Assembly (NCBI GenBank): GCA_013399015.1
Contig: VWZX01004911.1
Location: forward strand, 2,172,340 to 2,236,339
Direction: 5' to 3'
DNA: 64,000 bases
DNA from: Galbula dea
Taxonomy: Eukaryota; Chordata; Aves; Piciformes; Galbulidae
A program made the translations under genes and the position numbers. Positions within the stretch are counted from its first letter, which is position 1. The number at the start of each line of letters is the position of its first letter. Of this stretch, positions 59,901 through 64,000 are shown piece by piece. The notes beneath the pieces were generated by a model. The model saw only the letters and a program-made list of their open reading frames with translations. It made no database searches and was not told where the DNA came from.

Positions 59901-62900
59901 GAAGTTTTTGGGGTGCTTGTACCGTCAGGCAGCTTCTGAGCGTGAGCTAGGTCACCATACCTACTGAAGGCAAAGGGTCGTCCAGCCTGAGGGATAGGAA
60001 GGTCTAAAGGTTTCTTCTTTTCGCTGTGGGAGAGTCGAGTGCGTTCCTTCAGGGTTATTCGGTCCCTCCTGGGCAGGGCTGTGTATGCCATAGTTTACAG
60101 TACTTGCTTTCAGAGGTGCAGCAACAAAAACACAAAGCACTCTGCTGCTGCAGACCTCCCTCCTGCCCTCCCCAAACACCTCACCTGGCTCAGCGCCTGC
60201 TAACTCCGGAGCATTACTCACCTCGCAGTGAACTGACAGCTCCTGGCCGTGTGCCGTCCGCTGACACTAAGCGAGACGCGAGTTAACAGTGATAATGCTT
60301 CTTGCTCTTGGCAAAAATGTGAGGTTTTAAATGAAATCTTCCCTGAGAATTTGTCACACACCTTGAGATTGAGGAGAGGTTTTGGGTGGGTGCAGCTGGC
60401 TCTGAGGATGTCTGTTGGTCTCTCTGGATCCAGTCTTGCTATACCTGTGTGTTGTTTCACCCCTGCATGCATTCACCCAGGGGAAGTTGCAAGGCAGGTG
60501 TTGTTGGATTCATCTTTAGGGGAAATAAATCTTTGGAAGGCAGGATAATTTGGATCATCTGGTTTTAAGTTTTACCTGACTTGTCCAGAAAAGTGATTTT
60601 TTTTCTTAGCCCTGATTCAGCAGCCCATTGCTGGAATGCTCAACATTATAGGCTCAACACTAAGCACAAAACTAGTCCTCTTGCTGCTTTTAGAGCAAAG
60701 GCCTACAAGCAAATAATAAGAGTCAATTTAAATTATTTCAGCAGGCTTTTGTCATAAGTAAGCAGCTGCTCTGGAAGAGTTCTCTGAAAGGATAACGAAA
60801 AGAGAAATCCACTGGCTAGGTGGCCAGAGAATATTGAATTTGTGTGGCTTTTGCAGGTCTTAGTCAAAGATATTGCCTGCCACAGAAACCATTCTCCCAG
60901 GCATTTCATGGGCAATTGAACTAAATGCCCATGTTTAGCAAAAACAAAGCTAATTAACAATTTCTTCTGTCATTAAATATTATGGGGCTACTCTCTGGCA
61001 ATCTGAAATCACAAAAGCCCAAAATTGGACAGGGAGAAGAAGTTCTGTATTTGCCTCCCTCCTGTGTTGGCAGTGAGGAGAGAGAGCAGTTACCTTTCGA
61101 AGGAGATGGCATGGAAAATTTTGCCTTGCTAGCAAAAGTTTTGCAACATTGAAAGTAATTAAAATGGGGGTTTACAGTGGAAAGTATTGAGCAACTGTCT
61201 CAGGCATAGAGGTGTAACCATCAGCTCCACCTATAATAAACCAAACTCTTCTCCTCCTGCAGAGCAACACAATCCTCCTAGGAAACTGATCCAAGCAAAC
61301 CTGGTTACTGCAGCAGTTTTACAGAACCAAAATAGTGACAGAATAAGGGCAAAACAGGACAACAAAACACAGAGATGATGCAAGGAACTGTGGCACCTTA
61401 CAGTGAAAATACTGATTGTCTCTGCCTAAAGTGGTATGTAGGCAGAGACAAATGCCTCTTCTCTCCTCCTCCAAATAAGATGTGGCCAAAAGCAGTCACT
61501 TCAGTCCCAACATGTGTGGGCAAGTGCTTACCTCTGCCAGGAGAAGCTCTGTTCAAGTGATGACTCCTTGCCAGGGAGCTTCAAAACCAAACCTGTTTTC
61601 TTGGCAACTGCTCCAGCATCTTCTGCCTGACGTTGGGCAGGTCCCTCCTCTGTGCCATGTTCATCTGCATGAGAGGCCAGGGTTCCCCAGAGACACAATA
61701 TGCTTCCACAGCCCCCTGAGTGCTGTGAGAGGGACCTTCAAAGGACAAACCTTCAGAGCTTTGTCCTTGTGTGCCAAATGTGCTTGGAAACACTCCTGCT
61801 CCTGTTTACCAACAGCTTCACCTTAGAGGAGTATGGGGCTTGTTCAAGCTTGAAAGCTAATTTGGGTTAAAGGAGGATATGAATAAAACCACAGGAGTCA
61901 TCCCAAAATATCTCTGGGCAGATAAACCCTGAGGCATCAAAACAACTGATTAAACATACCATCACTAATTGCAAAATCAGTGGAGAGGGAAATTAAGGGT
62001 GCTCAAGAGAGAAGGTCACACATGGGGGCACCAGCAGGGATGGAGCAGATTTAGGTTTACCTCCACTATCAGCCACAGGAAGATGTGGATGTGGAAGCAG
62101 GTCCTTGGGAAGGAGCAAACCTCCTGAGAGGATAACCAGGACTTTAGCAAGCAGCACAGTCCAGCCCTGGTTACTGCCCAGTGTGTGGTACTGGCTGCTG
62201 GTGTAGGAGCTCAACAGCCCAGGTAAAGTACCAGCCTGGACAACCACTCTGTGCCCACGTGGAGATGGTGGTTTTCACATTCTGTTGTCTGCAGCTTTCT
62301 TGTTAAATATTAATAGTGATTATTAGAAGGTGGCACACCCCTGTCATGCTGTGCCAGAGGCTGTGCAAACATGGAATAGAAAGAACCTTCCTGCCTTAAA
62401 GAGCTTGCAATGGCAGAGTCTCCCTCTGCCCAAATGAGAGGAGCTTGTGTCCAGATAGAAGTAAGCCAGACCTCACTTCCAAAATGGGAAACATCCAAAT
62501 CTGCCCCAATCTGAATAATAAAGATTTCCTCCTACAGCATTTTTTTTAATTCTATTGATGGTGATAATATGTTTTGAGCTGCTGGCACTAAAAAAAAGGA
62601 AGATATTGTGAAAGAGCTAGTGCCACATAACTGTATTTAATAGAAAAAAGACATTAAAAAAGCAGAGGTTTGTAACATTGATAAAGCTTTGGGGGAAAAA
62701 AATTGATAATGCTGAAACCACACAAATTTTAACCAGGATCTTGAAGAAAAGCAATTCATGAGAAAAAAGAATCCATAAATAATGAGGAACATGGCAAAAG
62801 CTGAATAAGTAGAAATAGGCAGTCTGTTAAAAGGCTGAATAAGCATGTTCTTTGTAAGGGCATGGAAAGGAAAAGACCCAACAGCCTCTATCCTCTGCTT

Positions 62901-64000
62901 CAGTGCTAATTGCCCTGGGAGCTGCAGCCATTGAGCTGAGGGCAGCTCAGGGTCTGAGCCACTTCTCTTCAACATAAAATCAAGTTTTGAAACTCTCTGT
63001 GGTCAAAGTTGTGAAAGTTTAAGAGCTGAGAGTGTACAAGAGACTTTCCACAGTGTGCCAGAAAGCTTCTTAAAAACCATGTTTTCTGCAAAGCCTAGAT
63101 GTTACCCTCTGCTGCATCCTGAATTCTTCTCATTCCAGATATGACTTCTGGCACTGGGAGCTCCCACTGCTGGGACTGAGATGAGCAGGAGGTTGTACTC
63201 AGCATAAAAATAGGCAGACAAAACTAGGTCACTTCCATATCTCATCTCACCTTCTCTGGGATGAAAGTCCATGGTTTTCTTGCATCTCCATAGGAGGGAG
63301 GAGGATGAGGATGAATCAGCTTTGACTCACAGTTCCAATCCCACACACACCTGCATAGGGTTTGAGAGGGACCATCAGGGGACACCAGAGCCCCTGTGGA
63401 GCCCAACTTTCAGACACCCACTCCCACTGGGAAGCCATGAGCTTCAGCTCTCTCTGTTTCAGGAGCAGATCTGAAGACACTTTATTTTCCCAGAGCTATC
63501 ATGCTGCTGCCTATTGATCTGCCAACAATCCATGATTGTTTATCTCCTAATAGTGGTTTATTTGTCAAACTTGGCCACAAAAGCACCCTACTTAGGGTTA
63601 ATTGTAATGTCTGGGTTTAGCTACATGCACAGCAGTGTGACATGTACCCATGTACTCTTTGGACCAAATTTCTATGGCTGGCAGTACTTACCTCAGAGAC
63701 TGAATTAATCTCTTGTATGATGCTTTCTGGAAATTCATGGCAATAGAAGTTGATTGTACTTATTGATGCAAGATCAGAACTGACATGTGAGTAAAATTCC
63801 ACCTGTCTGAGTGCTTCCTTGGTAACTTAGCTCTGCCTCCAGGATCTCAACCGTCACAAGTGACTGAGCAGGGTGTGCAAGAGGCAGGGGGAAGGGATGC
63901 TCCTCACAGCCCACAGGCTAAGGGACATTTTCCTTTGGATATTCCTCATGCCAAGTCAGAAAGTCAGACAGATTTCTGTTGCCCAGGTAATATGGAGGTG
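59901..64000. other. Upstream flank without supported genes
   Basis: About 4.1 kb beyond the OSBPL2 promoter. I searched for the expected next gene by synteny (HRH3, a seven-helix receptor) and saw no matching segment. Open frames are short and without domains. A divergent non-coding transcript from the island is possible but has no support here. Confidence 0.6.

Noticed and set aside
59901..64000. HRH3 or another coding gene upstream of OSBPL2
   Set aside because: No hydrophobic seven-helix segment or spliced open frame is seen; the next gene must lie beyond the window.
1..64000. CRISPR arrays, operons, bacterial elements or tRNA/rRNA genes
   Set aside because: The sequence is vertebrate nuclear DNA. 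The direct repeats found are isolated tandem or simple repeats, and no cloverleaf or rRNA stretch was recognised.

Overview
The window is avian nuclear DNA. It has intron-rich genes with GT-AG junctions, two CR1 LINE 3' ends of the bird type, an old avian ERV-like LTR and CpG-island promoters. A run of 16 N marks a draft assembly. I cannot name the species. No bacterial, organellar or CRISPR feature is present.

Three conserved protein-coding genes fill it, in an order I recall from human 20q13.33 (OSBPL2-ADRM1-LAMA5), which supports the calls. (1) About 1-16,970, plus strand: the 3' half of LAMA5 (laminin alpha-5). I read 38 exons covering the last laminin EGF-like repeats, the coiled coil, five LG domains and the stop codon. 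(2) About 17,440-24,960, minus strand: complete ADRM1 (proteasome ubiquitin receptor Rpn13), nine coding exons plus a non-coding first exon. (3) About 25,105-59,720, minus strand: complete OSBPL2 (oxysterol-binding protein-related protein 2), thirteen coding exons plus a non-coding first exon. All exon phases join and the total lengths divide by three: 1,820 codons plus stop for the LAMA5 part, 405 aa for ADRM1 and 481 aa for OSBPL2.

LAMA5 and ADRM1 converge tail to tail, with about 0.5 kb between their poly(A) signals. OSBPL2 and ADRM1 are in tandem: the distal OSBPL2 poly(A) signal lies about 150-200 bp upstream of the ADRM1 first exon, inside the ADRM1 CpG island. LAMA5 is compact, with many introns of 78-150 bp. 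OSBPL2 is long and AT-rich, and its 12.9 kb first intron carries the LTR and the longer CR1. From 59,741 to 64,000 I find no gene.

This is mostly an ordinary conserved block. The most unusual signals are an identical arginine-rich heptapeptide (furin-type RQRR) in both LG1 and LG3 of LAMA5, a GC-AG intron in LAMA5, a tandem NAGNAG acceptor and a tyrosine-variant FFAT motif in OSBPL2, a two-codon uORF before the OSBPL2 start, and an antioxidant-response-type site in the ADRM1 promoter. The functions given are established for the protein families; processing and regulation are inferences.
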